DNA from: Psychrobacter sp. bablab_jr014
GTDB taxonomy: Bacteria; Pseudomonadota; Gammaproteobacteria; Pseudomonadales; Moraxellaceae
Direction: 5' to 3'
DNA length: 43,798 nucleotides
Assembly: GCF_016464015.1 (NCBI RefSeq)
Contig: NZ_JACDXT010000035.1
Coordinates: forward strand, 1-43,798
Position numbers and translations under genes: made by a program. This document shows positions 18,225-26,904 of this stretch, piece by piece. Each line of letters starts with the position of its first letter. Position 1 is the stretch's first letter. The notes below the pieces were generated by a model. That model was not told the DNA's origin and ran no database searches. It saw only the letters and a program-made list of their open reading frames with translations.

Positions 18225-18628
18225 ATATCAGTCACAGTTTATAGTTGCAATAAAGCTATTATGCGTATTATTGCAAGCTTGCGCAAATTTTTGCCGTGCG
18301 TTTTCGATGGACGCAGCGTACAAGTGTGGCTTGGTGACGTATTGACTACAAATGCGCAAAACTTGGGTCATTATTTGACGCGTATCTTGCGTAAACACTG
18401 AGCATAAATAGGATAGCGTAAGCTAAATGCTGTCTTAAAATAAGTATAAAATTGGCAAACGTATTGTTAATAATAAGAAAAAAATGTCAATAGCCGTTAT
18501 GGTAGAAAAACAGATAAACCGCATAGTAATTGGCGCGCTTCATGGTTTACGTCTATAATGCGCATATTACTATTTTATTTATTCGTATTTGTGCGCCCAC
18601 CACAGCCACATTCGACAAAAGGTGCGAT
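18225..18628. other. Divergent intergenic region, ldt / prmB
   Basis: Roughly 400 bases carry the promoters of two divergent genes. TTGACG and TAATAA-type hexamers occur, but none with proper spacing, so I assign no promoter. An in-frame upstream GTG/ATG extension of prmB reaches back to 18530 but lacks a ribosome binding site. Confidence 0.4.
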
Positions 18629-19777
18629 ATGTCAGAACATGAGACCATGAGCGCAGAAGCGTTTCAAGACCAATATTTTGATGGCGATGAAGGCTTTGAT
18701 GAAGGTCTAATCGGTGAAGATGCCGAGTTTGCCACGCTACGTGCTGAGCTGGATGAGGCGCGCGAGCAGCTGTTTAGCATTCGTGACTTTATTCGTTTTG
18801 CGGTGACTCAGTTGCGTCAATACGATGTGGTGGTCGCGCAAGGGACGACGGATGAGTTTGCCGAAGCTGCCGCAATTGTGCTGCATAGCCTGTCGCTTGA
18901 TTGGTCAGCCGATGAGCAGGTATTGGATTGCCGTTTGACGATGTCTGAAAAACAGGCGGTATTGGGTCTGCTTGAAGAGCGTATTGCCGAGCGTAAGCCG
19001 CTAAGCTATCTGATTAACTTGGCCTATTTCTGTGACTTGCCATTTTATGTGGATGAGCGCGTACTGATTCCTCGCTCGCCAATTGCGGAGCTGATTCGTC
19101 AGCAGTTTTATCCGTATTTTGATGTCAATGAATTTGCCAAGCCTATTGGTAAAGCGACGGGTAAGCAAGGCGCAAGCTTTTTTGATCATGGTTTGGAGTT
19201 AAAGCAGCTGTCACAGCCTGAGCGTATTTTGGACTTGTGTACAGGCTCTGGCTGTATCGCAATTGCACTGGCGACACGCTTTGTCGATGCGATGGTCGAT
19301 GCTGCTGATATTGACAAAGGCGCGCTAGAAGTGGCGGGCGTCAACGTCGAGCATCACGAGCTGAATCATCAAATTAATGTGATTGAGTCGGACTTATTCG
19401 CTAAAATTCCTGCTGAACATCAATACGAGCTTATCGTTACCAATCCGCCGTATGTCGATGCGGCCATCATGGCAGATTTGCCGCCTGAATTTTTATATGA
19501 GCCTGAGCACGCGCTTGCCGCAGGTCAAGATGGCTTGACGCTGGTGCATCGCATCTTGCACGATGCGCCTGACTATTTAAGTCCTGAAGGCTTGCTGGTC
19601 TGTGAAGTGGGCGACAGTGAGTGGGCGCTATCGCAAGCTTATCCTGAGATTCAGTTTGATTGGCTCAAATTCGCGCACGGCGGGCATGGTATCTTTGCCA
19701 TCACTTATGCTGAGCTGATGGAACACCGCGAATTGTTCGCGCATCAAGTGGCACTGCTTGAGCAAAACGGCTTATAG
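18629..19777 (+). CDS. prmB: Ribosomal protein uL3 glutamine N5-methyltransferase
   Basis: The 382-residue SAM-dependent enzyme methylates a glutamine of ribosomal protein L3. The SAM-binding loop is LDLCTGSGCIAIALA, and the catalytic NPPY (IVTNPPYVDA) is followed by ADLPPEFLYEPEHALAAGQDG, which is characteristic of PrmB rather than PrmC. AAAGGTG is seven bases upstream of the ATG at 18629, which I prefer to an earlier in-frame start. At 382 residues it is longer than the E. coli enzyme because of an acidic N-terminus (about 45 residues) and an insert before the SAM motif. aroC follows after a terminator, as in many gammaproteobacteria. Confidence 0.92.
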   Translation: MSEHETMSAEAFQDQYFDGDEGFDEGLIGEDAEFATLRAELDEAREQLFSIRDFIRFAVTQLRQYDVVVAQGTTDEFAEAAAIVLHSLSLDWSADEQVLDCRLTMSEKQAVLGLLEERIAERKPLSYLINLAYFCDLPFYVDERVLIPRSPIAELIRQQFYPYFDVNEFAKPIGKATGKQGASFFDHGLELKQLSQPERILDLCTGSGCIAIALATRFVDAMVDAADIDKGALEVAGVNVEHHELNHQINVIESDLFAKIPAEHQYELIVTNPPYVDAAIMADLPPEFLYEPEHALAAGQDGLTLVHRILHDAPDYLSPEGLLVCEVGDSEWALSQAYPEIQFDWLKFAHGGHGIFAITYAELMEHRELFAHQVALLEQNGL

Positions 19778-19783
19778 GCCAAT

Positions 19784-19821
19784 AAAAAAACGCTGTCGCT
19801 AAAAGGCTGACAGCGTTTTTT
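19784..19821 (+). terminator. Terminator of prmB
   Basis: CGCTGTC and GACAGCG pair around an 11-base loop, flanked by seven A residues and a six-T tract. Confidence 0.88.
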
Positions 19822-19938
19822 ATCTGCATGGTTTGAACGGTACTCATTTTAAATGCACTATTTGCGTTTATACATTGCGTTCATATTTGAATATTTAAAA
19901 AAATTTAACTTATTGATTGTAAAGGGCTAGGGACGACT

Positions 19939-21039
19939 ATGGCAGGCAATACTATCGGGCAGCTGTTTACGGTGACCACCTGTGGCGAGTCACATGGCGC
20001 AGGATTGATGGCAATCGTCGATGGCGTGCCACCAGGCATGAGTTTGTGTGCAGAAGACTTGCAAACTGATTTGGACCGCCGCAAACCAGGCACATCAAAA
20101 TACGCGACCCAGCGCCGCGAAGATGATGTGGTGGAGATTATCTCAGGCGTGTTTGAGGGCAAAACCACAGGCACCCCGATTGGGCTATTGATTCGTAACA
20201 CCAACCAAAAATCAAAAGACTATAGCGAGATTAAAGACACCTTTCGTCCAGGTCACGCCGACTATACCTATAGTATGAAGTATGGTTTTCGCGACTATCG
20301 CGGCGGCGGGCGCTCATCGGCGCGTGAAACTGCCATGCGTGTGGCAGCAGGGGCAATCGCCAAAAAATACCTGCTAGAGCGTCTAGGCGTTCAAGTGCGC
20401 GGTCACGTAACCCAAATCGGTAATGCGTACAGCAAAGTCACGGATCCCAGCCAAATCGATTGGGACTTTGTGAATAGCAATCCGTTCTTTTGTGCGGATA
20501 AAGACGCGATTGGCGACTTTGAAGCCTTGATTGATAACCTACGCCGTGAAGGCACAAGCTGCGGCGCGAAATTAGATATTATCGCAAGTAACGTGCCTGT
20601 GGGTCTTGGCGAGCCTGTCTTTGACCGCTTGGACGCGGACATTGCTCACGCCATGATGAGCATCAATGCGGTAAAAGGTGTTGAAATTGGTGATGGTATG
20701 GCAGTCGCAGGTCAGTTCGGACACACCAGTCGTGATGAGTTAACGCCAGAGGGCTTTACGGCCAATCACGCAGGCGGTATCTTAGGCGGGATTTCTTCAG
20801 GGCAAGACATTTGCGTCAGTATCGCGCTTAAGCCAACCTCAAGCATCACTACGGCAGGCAAGAGCATCAATACGGACGGTCAAGCCATTGATATGTTGAC
20901 CAAAGGGCGTCACGATCCTTGCGTCGGCGTGCGTGCCACACCGATTGCCGAAGCCATGCTGGCGATGGTGTTGCTCGATCATTACTTACGCCACCGTGCT
21001 CAAAATGCCGATGTGCAGCAGCCTGTAGTGCCAATCTAA
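19939..21039 (+). CDS. aroC: Chorismate synthase
   Basis: The 366-residue flavin-dependent enzyme makes chorismate from EPSP, the last common step of aromatic biosynthesis. Signature regions are visible: [14 protein letters not shown] near residue 14, [29 protein letters not shown] near residue 105, and GGISSGQDI and [13 protein letters not shown] near the end. The length is standard. AGGGACG precedes the ATG. The gene ends with its own terminator. Confidence 0.97.
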   Translation: MAGNTIGQLFTVTTCGESHGAGLMAIVDGVPPGMSLCAEDLQTDLDRRKPGTSKYATQRREDDVVEIISGVFEGKTTGTPIGLLIRNTNQKSKDYSEIKDTFRPGHADYTYSMKYGFRDYRGGGRSSARETAMRVAAGAIAKKYLLERLGVQVRGHVTQIGNAYSKVTDPSQIDWDFVNSNPFFCADKDAIGDFEALIDNLRREGTSCGAKLDIIASNVPVGLGEPVFDRLDADIAHAMMSINAVKGVEIGDGMAVAGQFGHTSRDELTPEGFTANHAGGILGGISSGQDICVSIALKPTSSITTAGKSINTDGQAIDMLTKGRHDPCVGVRATPIAEAMLAMVLLDHYLRHRAQNADVQQPVVPI

Positions 21040-21083
21040 TCATGGTTGAACGCTGATTGATTTGATAGTAAAGAGACAGGAAT

Positions 21084-21115
21084 GCCCAAAGCCACACGGT
21101 TTTGGGCGTTTTTTT
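21084..21115 (+). terminator. Terminator of aroC
   Basis: GCCCAAA and TTTGGGC pair around a 10-base loop and are followed by G and a run of seven T residues. Confidence 0.85.
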
Positions 21116-21138
21116 GCACCTGTATTATAAAGATATGC

Positions 21139-21342
21139 TTATAACGTCGGACAGCGGTCAACCGCGACACAGTGCTGATGGCGAAAGACCAGCAAGGTTT
21201 TTAAACTGGGAATCAGCAGCCAATGCCCAAAGTCCACGCTGTCAATCAGCGCGCCATGTAACTGCTGTTGGCAATGTTGGCGCGTCATACCAACAAAGCG
21301 GGCGATGGGCGGCAGCGCGCTGGATACAGATAGAGGATGCAT
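21139..21342 (-). CDS. Possible small protein downstream of creC
   Basis: A 67-codon frame on the same strand as creC, starting 130 bases after it. AAGGAAA lies four bases before the ATG, which is the main support. The product (ending FRHQHCVAVDRCPTL) has no signal peptide, no obvious domain, and is not recognised. The opposite strand is also open over the same stretch, so it may be chance. Confidence 0.3.
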   Translation of the reverse strand: MHPLSVSSALPPIARFVGMTRQHCQQQLHGALIDSVDFGHWLLIPSLKTLLVFRHQHCVAVDRCPTL

Positions 21343-21471
21343 GACGTTTCCTTAATACGATAATGAGGTATCTAAGGTAATGCGCTAATGTCCAAATACA
21401 GTGCAAAGGCGATGAAAAGTTAATGAATCTTCATGGTCTTTTTTGAGTTTTAAGGGTAGCGGGCGGCTCAC

Positions 21472-23163
21472 TTATTCGCTGGGAGCAGGGATGGTCGGCA
21501 GCCATAAACGTAAGGCAACGCCTGTAAAGTTTGAAGTGCTCTTGTTATCATTGTCATCTGTCATATCGCGGTGAATATTGTGCATTGCCACGCCGCCGCC
21601 ATGATGCTCGATGACTTGCTTAACCAAGGTTAAGCCCAGCCCTGTACCTTTTTTATGCGTGCTGGCACGTGTGGCGCTGGTATCACTGGTGGCGCTCTCC
21701 ATACTTTGGCGCGATAGGCTAAAGTAGCGGTTAAAGACTTTGTCCAGCGCATACTCAGGCAGCAGCTTGCCATCATTGATAATCTCTAGCTGTAGCTGAT
21801 TATCGTGATGATACAGCTGTATCTGTACTGAGGTTGCCGCAAAATATAGCGCATTGTCCAAAATATTTTGTAGCGCTTGCACCAACCAAAATCTATCGGC
21901 AAAGATATAAATCGGTGTATCAGTGACTATGTCCGCGTCAGGTATGCCGTTAATAAGAATAGCAATCGGCGCAAGGCCGCTTTGTTGCAGCTTGACGCTA
22001 TTGTCATTTAGCAGCCTGCGTAATAGAGCAATAATATCAATCGGCTGGCGATTTAGGCGAAAGCTCGGCTGCTCAACCGCGGCTAATAGCAATAGCCTGT
22101 CAATCAGCTGCTGCATCTTAATCGATTGCTCGCCAATGGTTTGGCTTAGCATATGGCGGTCTTCGATATCGAGCGCCTCATCCTCTAAAAGCTCACTGCT
22201 GGCGCGAATGGCGGTTAGCGGACTTTTTAGCTCGTGCGTGAGGGTATGCACATAGTCACTGACGTAAGCGCGATTCTCCAAACGATGTTTCATGCTCTCA
22301 ATCGTATCGGTCAAGCTGTTCAACTCGCGCCCAAGATAAAAGTACGGCTTTTGCCTGTCTTCTGCCAAAGCGCGGGTATAGTGAGTGACAAGGGTAATAC
22401 TTTGCTTGAGCCACCATGCCACCAGTCCTGCCAATATCAATGCCGCGCCTGTCATAAGTAGCGCGGTCGCAAGCATCCGCTGACGAGTGGCGCTGAGATA
22501 AGGTAGTACGCTGGCAACAGGCTTGCCCACACTGACCACACCAATGATAGTGCCTGCTGGGTTTTTAATCGGCTGCGCCACGTACATCACCGCGTCATCG
22601 CTATAGGTCGGCTGCACCGTACTGCGTGCGCCATATTCTCCGCGTAAGGTTAGATACACATCATTCCAGCGGCTATAATCCTCGGTTTCGGCATTGTCAG
22701 GCGCAGGCTGTGAGTCGTACACGACTTTGCCTGCTGCATCAGTCACATACACGCGAAAGCTCGCTACAGAGTCATCGCCCACGATACCATTGATATTTTT
22801 TTGCGTGCCATAGCGATGCTGCAAGGATTCATCGAGTTGCCGCTGATAGTCTTCATCGTACAGGCGTTTGGACACTAAAGGCTGCTGCAAAGTCGCAGCG
22901 AGCAGGGTACTGGTATCGGCAAGCGTGTCCTCAATCACCTGATGCGCGGTGGGTTTGATATAACCAAAAAGTTGACTGAATGCCACCACCCCGCATAGCA
23001 GCAACACCAGCGCTACTGCCAGCCAAATACGAAAAAAAATACTAAGATTCAGTGGGCGCTTTGGCATATCATGCGCAAGCGCTGTACCGATAGGATGCAA
23101 TTTGGCATACCAATTACTGGTATTTCGAGCGTTTGGCTCAGGGGTGGGCGGCTGGCGCGTCAT
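21472..23163 (-). CDS. creC: CreC-like sensor histidine kinase
   Basis: The 563-residue membrane kinase has a first membrane helix at about residues 44-66, a periplasmic sensor region to about 229, a second helix at about 230-251, then HAMP-like, dimerisation and ATPase domains. The phosphoacceptor is H310 in THELKSPLTAIR, the form typical of CreC. N- and G-box features are NILDNALYF and KGTGLGLTLVKQVIEHHGG. A Ser/Thr-rich insert lies just before the G2 box. It follows the response regulator after 62 bases. In E. coli CreBC responds to growth on fermentation products; assignment as CreC is by motif resemblance and pairing with a CreB-like regulator. No creD gene is next to it. Confidence 0.8.
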   Translation of the reverse strand: MTRQPPTPEPNARNTSNWYAKLHPIGTALAHDMPKRPLNLSIFFRIWLAVALVLLLCGVVAFSQLFGYIKPTAHQVIEDTLADTSTLLAATLQQPLVSKRLYDEDYQRQLDESLQHRYGTQKNINGIVGDDSVASFRVYVTDAAGKVVYDSQPAPDNAETEDYSRWNDVYLTLRGEYGARSTVQPTYSDDAVMYVAQPIKNPAGTIIGVVSVGKPVASVLPYLSATRQRMLATALLMTGAALILAGLVAWWLKQSITLVTHYTRALAEDRQKPYFYLGRELNSLTDTIESMKHRLENRAYVSDYVHTLTHELKSPLTAIRASSELLEDEALDIEDRHMLSQTIGEQSIKMQQLIDRLLLLAAVEQPSFRLNRQPIDIIALLRRLLNDNSVKLQQSGLAPIAILINGIPDADIVTDTPIYIFADRFWLVQALQNILDNALYFAATSVQIQLYHHDNQLQLEIINDGKLLPEYALDKVFNRYFSLSRQSMESATSDTSATRASTHKKGTGLGLTLVKQVIEHHGGGVAMHNIHRDMTDDNDNKSTSNFTGVALRLWLPTIPAPSE

Positions 23164-23225
23164 AGAATCGTTTACTTTGTTTTATCAGGCAAAATGATAT
23201 CAGGGAAAAGTGGCGTGAACCCAGA

Positions 23226-23999
23226 CTACGCTGGGCACAGCGCATAGCCCAAGCCGCGATGGGTGTAGATGACCTCGGTGCTGTCATCAATCTGTGCAAG
23301 CTGCTTACGGATGGACTTTACATGGCTGTCAATCGTGCGCGCGAGGCGGTGGTCAGGATAGTCGCTGATGGCACACAGCAGCTGCTCACGGCTAAAGACT
23401 TGATTGGGCGCTTGTAACAAGGTGAGTAATATTTTGCGCTCGGTATTGCTGAGATCCAGTTTTTGTTGTTGCCATAGCAGCGAATAATTGAGCGGCTGAT
23501 AATGCCAAATGCCCGAACGACAATGAAAGGTCAAGGCTTGCTCGCTCATGGGTGAGGCGGGTAAATCGTCTGTGCTGCTGTCAACAGCGGCAGACTGGTG
23601 CTGACGCAGCAGCTGTTCCCGCCGCCAAATCGCCTTGATGCGTGCGACCAGCTCGCGTGGGCTAAAGGGCTTGGCGCAGTAATCATCGCCGCCCATCTCC
23701 AGTCCCAAGATGCGATCCACTTCCTCACTGCGTGCGGTCAAAAACACAATCGGTGCATCTTGCAAGCGCCCAATATCCGCACTATGGCGGATTTTTTGGC
23801 ACAGGCTCAAGCCATCACCATCGGGCAAGCCCACATCTAAGATAATTGCTGATAGGCTGGTCGCAGCATCGGTGCGTAAAAAGTCCAGCACCGTACTGGC
23901 ATTGTCCAGCCACGTCATCTGCCAGCCCTCACGCTTGCACGTGATGTTCAAAGAAGTTGCGATGGCAGGGTCGTCCTCGACCAATAAAATATGACTCAT
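23226..23999 (-). CDS. creB: CreB-like OmpR-family response regulator
   Basis: The 257-residue regulator has a receiver domain (acidic pair at E8-D9-D10, phosphorylated aspartate D55 in ILDVGLPDGDG, switch Thr in FLTARS, Lys in KPFSPREL) and a C-terminal winged-helix DNA-binding domain (about 165-255, with SNTERKILLTLLQAPNQVFSREQLL and RTIDSHVKSIRKQL). It lies directly upstream of the CreC-like kinase in the same direction, so the two form an operon. The CreB name rests on that pairing and on general resemblance. Confidence 0.82.
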   Translation of the reverse strand: MSHILLVEDDPAIATSLNITCKREGWQMTWLDNASTVLDFLRTDAATSLSAIILDVGLPDGDGLSLCQKIRHSADIGRLQDAPIVFLTARSEEVDRILGLEMGGDDYCAKPFSPRELVARIKAIWRREQLLRQHQSAAVDSSTDDLPASPMSEQALTFHCRSGIWHYQPLNYSLLWQQQKLDLSNTERKILLTLLQAPNQVFSREQLLCAISDYPDHRLARTIDSHVKSIRKQLAQIDDSTEVIYTHRGLGYALCPA

Positions 24000-24214
24000 G
24001 CGGCTACAGCTCAGCTAAAGAAGATAGCAATTATCCTAGCACAAAAGCCGACTGCGCCCATGCTGAGCGTTGCTGATTTTGATGAAAAACGTATGAATCC
24101 TGCGCCAAATACCCCGCGCCACGAACGGTGAGTGATGTAGTATACTGGCGAGCGACGCACCAGATGGTGAAGAACATTTAAAACACAAAACTTAAAACAC
24201 AAAAAGGAAATCGT

Positions 24215-24886
24215 ATGAGTGACTACTTAGACTGCGTGATTACCGAACACAATCCAAAGAATGAAGCCATCAGCGCGGCAGTCATTTGGCTGCATGGACT
24301 GGGCGCTAGTGGACATGACTTTGAGCCTGTCGTACCGCAGCTTGGCTTGGATGGCTCGCGCGGGGTACGCTTTGTGTTTCCGCACGCGCCCAAGCGTCCT
24401 GTGACCGTCAACGGCGGCTATATTATGCCCGCATGGTACGATATTTTTGATATGAGCATCGAGCGTAAAATTGATACCGACCAAATCATGCATTCTGCCG
24501 AGCAAATCGGCGCGCTGATTGAGCGCGAGCTGGCAAACGGCATCGCAGCGGACAAGATTGTCATCGCAGGCTTTTCGCAAGGTGGCGCGGTTGCCTATCA
24601 AACCGCGCTCAGTTATCCTAAGCGCTTGGCAGGCTTGATGGCATTATCGACTTATTTTGCCACCGATAGCAGCATTGACTACAGCGCTGCCAATAGCGAC
24701 TTGCCCATTTTGATTCAGCATGGCACGCACGACCCTGTCGTTCCTACCCAGCTTGGCGAGCGCGCTTATACGCTGCTAAAAGACAAGCAATATCCTGTCA
24801 ATTATTTGACCTATCCGATGGCGCACCAAGTGTGCATGGCACAAATAGAAGATATCGGACAGTGGCTAAACCGCGTATTGGCGTAA
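24215..24886 (+). CDS. Alpha/beta-hydrolase carboxylesterase (phospholipase/carboxylesterase family)
   Basis: The 223-residue cytoplasmic hydrolase has the family's LHGLGASGHDFEPVVPQL oxyanion region and an apparent catalytic triad S121 (GFSQGG), D173 (GTHDPVVP) and H204 (PMAHQV). The family (Pfam Abhydrolase_2, relatives of Pseudomonas EstB and eukaryotic acyl-protein thioesterase) cleaves short-chain esters; the natural substrate is unknown. AAGGAAA precedes the ATG. It lies alone just upstream of ssrA. Confidence 0.9.
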   Translation: MSDYLDCVITEHNPKNEAISAAVIWLHGLGASGHDFEPVVPQLGLDGSRGVRFVFPHAPKRPVTVNGGYIMPAWYDIFDMSIERKIDTDQIMHSAEQIGALIERELANGIAADKIVIAGFSQGGAVAYQTALSYPKRLAGLMALSTYFATDSSIDYSAANSDLPILIQHGTHDPVVPTQLGERAYTLLKDKQYPVNYLTYPMAHQVCMAQIEDIGQWLNRVLA

Positions 24887-24948
24887 TCATATAGTGCATA
24901 CGGTATAACAGGTATTGTTATTAAATGTAAGTATCTGTCTATGAAGGC

Positions 24949-24977
24949 TTGTCAGACAATATCATGCCAGATATAAT
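24949..24977 (+). promoter_or_regulatory. Sigma-70 promoter of ssrA
   Basis: TTGTCA at 24949-24954 and a consensus TATAAT at 24972-24977 are separated by exactly 17 bases and lie about 14 bases before the 5' end of the tmRNA. Confidence 0.8.
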
Positions 24978-24990
24978 ATGCCGTTCTATT

Positions 24991-25349
24991 GGGGATGTTC
25001 TGGCTTCGACGCTGGTAACGAAACTCAATGATGCATGTCGAGAGAGTATGCCCTCTCGTTAATCAAGTATATAATGTAATAGTCGCAAACGACGAAACTT
25101 ACGCTCTAGCAGCTTAAACCCTGCTTACTTAATTGCTGATTGCCTATAGTTGGTTAATTAAGTTGAAGCGCACGCATATAGGTTCGCCACAAGTGGTTGT
25201 CTCAACTGCTTGGGTTCAAACTTAGAGACTCGCCTAATCCATCCTGACTGTCGGATCGGTGCAGGTTAAAGCTAAAGACAGACCCTAAACATGTAGATTC
25301 ATGAGCGTAGTATTGGCGGACGCGGGTTCAACTCCCGCCATCTCCACCA
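24991..25349 (+). ncRNA. ssrA: Transfer-messenger RNA (tmRNA)
   Basis: The 5' end GGGGATG pairs with CATCTCC before the 3' ACCA, forming the tRNA-like acceptor stem. The T-arm is visible as GCGGGTTCAACTCCCGC, and the 5' domain starts with the conserved GTTCTGGCTTCGAC. The tag reading frame runs from GCA at 25085 to TAA at 25117 and encodes ANDETYALAA, with resume signal sequence just upstream (ATAGTC). tmRNA with SmpB rescues stalled ribosomes and tags their products for proteolysis. The last bases form attL of an island, and the gene is restored to a complete sequence by the inserted DNA. Confidence 0.97.
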
Positions 25350-25352
25350 AAT
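25335..25352 (+). repeat. attL core of the ssrA island
   Basis: CCGCCATCTCCACCAAAT occurs here at the 3' end of ssrA and again, exactly, at 34289-34306. The pair brackets an integrase gene, which defines the integration site. Confidence 0.92.
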
Positions 25353-25360
25353 TCTAATTT

Positions 25361-25395
25361 AAGGCTGACCGTCATAGACCGTCAGCCTTTTATTT
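25361..25395 (+). terminator. tmRNA terminator supplied by the island end
   Basis: AAGGCTGAC and GTCAGCCTT form a perfect 9-bp stem followed by T-rich sequence. It lies just inside the island, so it replaces the original terminator, which is found beyond attR at 34319-34347. Confidence 0.8.
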
Positions 25396-25447
25396 TGGGC
25401 GTTTTTCAGGTTTTTGGTATCGTTTAGGTGCATGGCGTTCTATATAG

Positions 25448-25499
25448 AATGTTGGTATTATTGTTGGTATTGAGCGTTACGACTCATCACAATACCAAC
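25448..25499 (+). repeat. Integrase arm-type sites, left end
   Basis: GTTGGTATT occurs at 25451-25459 and 25463-25471 (12-base period) and inverted at 25491-25499. The 26-base block 25448-25473 recurs at 34205-34230 with one mismatch. A 12-bp palindrome, TTCTATATAGAA (25438-25449), abuts it. Paired repeats inside both ends of an integrated element are typical binding sites for the N-terminal arm domain of tyrosine integrases. Confidence 0.75.
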
Positions 25500-25513
25500 A
25501 ATAGGTAATCAAA

Positions 25514-26755
25514 ATGCCGCTAACTCAGACCATCATTAATAAACTATCCCCCAGTGATACAGCGCTGCAAACAAAGCGACCTGACAAACACAGTGACGGC
25601 AACGGGCTGCAATTATGGGTGCGCTATACTGGCGTAAAGTCATGGATATGTGCCTATAGATGGCAGGGCAAGCAGCAGACTTTAACCATTGGCACAACTG
25701 ACACCCTAAAGCTGCAACAAGCCCGCCAGCGCAATTTAGAGATTAAGCGCATGATTGCTGAGGGCATCGACCCAAAAGAGGATAAGAAGCAGCAGCAAGC
25801 TGAGCGTGACGGCTCACAGTCGTTCGATACCATCGCCCAAGCATGGTACAGCGAACGTAAAACCTATTTAGCCGCCAGTACCTTTAGCCGCAATTATTCT
25901 GCCTATATGCGCGATGTAAAGCCCGCTATCGGTCATAAGAATATCAATGATGTTACCCCGCCTGATGTGCTGGCTATTGGTAAAGCAATCGAGAAGCGAG
26001 GCGCATCTGACATGGCAAAGCGTACTATCAGAGAAATAGGGCAAGTCTTTAAATATGCCATACGCAACGGGCTTGCCATGCACAACCCCGCCACCGACTT
26101 AACCGAAGCCATTAAGCCACGCAAAGCAGGCAACCACGCCCGCATTACCAGCCAGCAGCTACCCAAGCTATTACAGGACATAGAAGCATACGGCGGTGAT
26201 ATGCTGGTCAAGCTGGGGCTGTGGTTTATGTGCTATACATTTGTGAGAACGCAAGAACTGCGCTTCATGGAATGGTCAGAGATAGACTATCAAGCGAACG
26301 TATGGCGCGTGCCAGCCGAAAAGATGAAAGCTAAGCGCTTGCATATCGTACCGCTATCACCGCAAGTATTGGCGATGTTAGAGCAAATCAAGGCGCTGGG
26401 CTTCTCAGATAAGTACGTCTTTTTTAACCCATCAACCCGCAAGCCTTACAGCTCACACGCTTTTCTTAACGCATTAAAACGTATGGGCTATCAAGGGCGC
26501 ATGACAGGGCACGGATTCCGTGGACTTGCCAGCACCACGCTACATGAACAAGGCTTCATGCACGAGGCTATAGAGCTGCAATTAGCCCATGAAAAAGAAA
26601 ACAAGATAAGCAAAGCCTACAACGGCGCACAGCACTTGCCCTACAGAACTAAGATGATGAACGAGTGGGCGAACTTCATTGATGATGCTTACGCTGGCAA
26701 GACAGATAACATTATCTATGCCAACTTTAAGCAGCAAACGCAAAAGCACGGATAG
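25514..26755 (+). CDS. Tyrosine-type integrase of P4 class
   Basis: The 413-residue recombinase has the N-terminal arm-binding (DUF4102) pattern with SDGNGLQLWVRYTGVKSWICAYRW and the LTIGTTDTLKLQQAR region, then a core-binding domain (about 95-200) and a catalytic domain. The catalytic arginine is in FVRTQELRFMEW, followed by K (KAKRLHIVPLS), HGFR (GHGFRGLASTTLHEQG), LAHE, and a probable tyrosine in KAYNG. It lies 165 bases from the ssrA attL site, reads into the island and is followed by a hairpin. Its likely job is insertion and, with an AlpA-type helper, excision at the tmRNA gene. Confidence 0.95.
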   Translation: MPLTQTIINKLSPSDTALQTKRPDKHSDGNGLQLWVRYTGVKSWICAYRWQGKQQTLTIGTTDTLKLQQARQRNLEIKRMIAEGIDPKEDKKQQQAERDGSQSFDTIAQAWYSERKTYLAASTFSRNYSAYMRDVKPAIGHKNINDVTPPDVLAIGKAIEKRGASDMAKRTIREIGQVFKYAIRNGLAMHNPATDLTEAIKPRKAGNHARITSQQLPKLLQDIEAYGGDMLVKLGLWFMCYTFVRTQELRFMEWSEIDYQANVWRVPAEKMKAKRLHIVPLSPQVLAMLEQIKALGFSDKYVFFNPSTRKPYSSHAFLNALKRMGYQGRMTGHGFRGLASTTLHEQGFMHEAIELQLAHEKENKISKAYNGAQHLPYRTKMMNEWANFIDDAYAGKTDNIIYANFKQQTQKHG

Positions 26756-26802
26756 ACGGAATATCAAGCACATTTGCCAAAAACTGGGCAAATAACGACC
26801 AT

Positions 26803-26876
26803 GCAAGGCTAGGAGTAATTACCCGAACGACAGCCATTAACACACCTTTGGGCTGTCACCGCCTTGCACCTTTTTT
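26803..26876 (+). terminator. Nested hairpin and T tract upstream of the 455-aa gene
   Basis: Outer arms GCAAGGC (26803-26809) and GCCTTGC (26861-26867) enclose an inner stem GACAGCC (26829-26835) / GGCTGTC (26851-26857), followed by a six-T tract. CACACCTTT in the inner loop is the exact complement of AAAGGTGTG (26892-26900), the ribosome binding region of the next gene. It is both an integrase-gene terminator and a candidate leader control element. Confidence 0.6.
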
Positions 26877-26904
26877 CATATAAGGGTGTGTAAAGGTGTG
26901 GATT

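Noticed and set aside
21102..21344. 80-codon plus-strand frame after aroC
   Set aside because: It lies across the aroC terminator and has no ribosome binding site.
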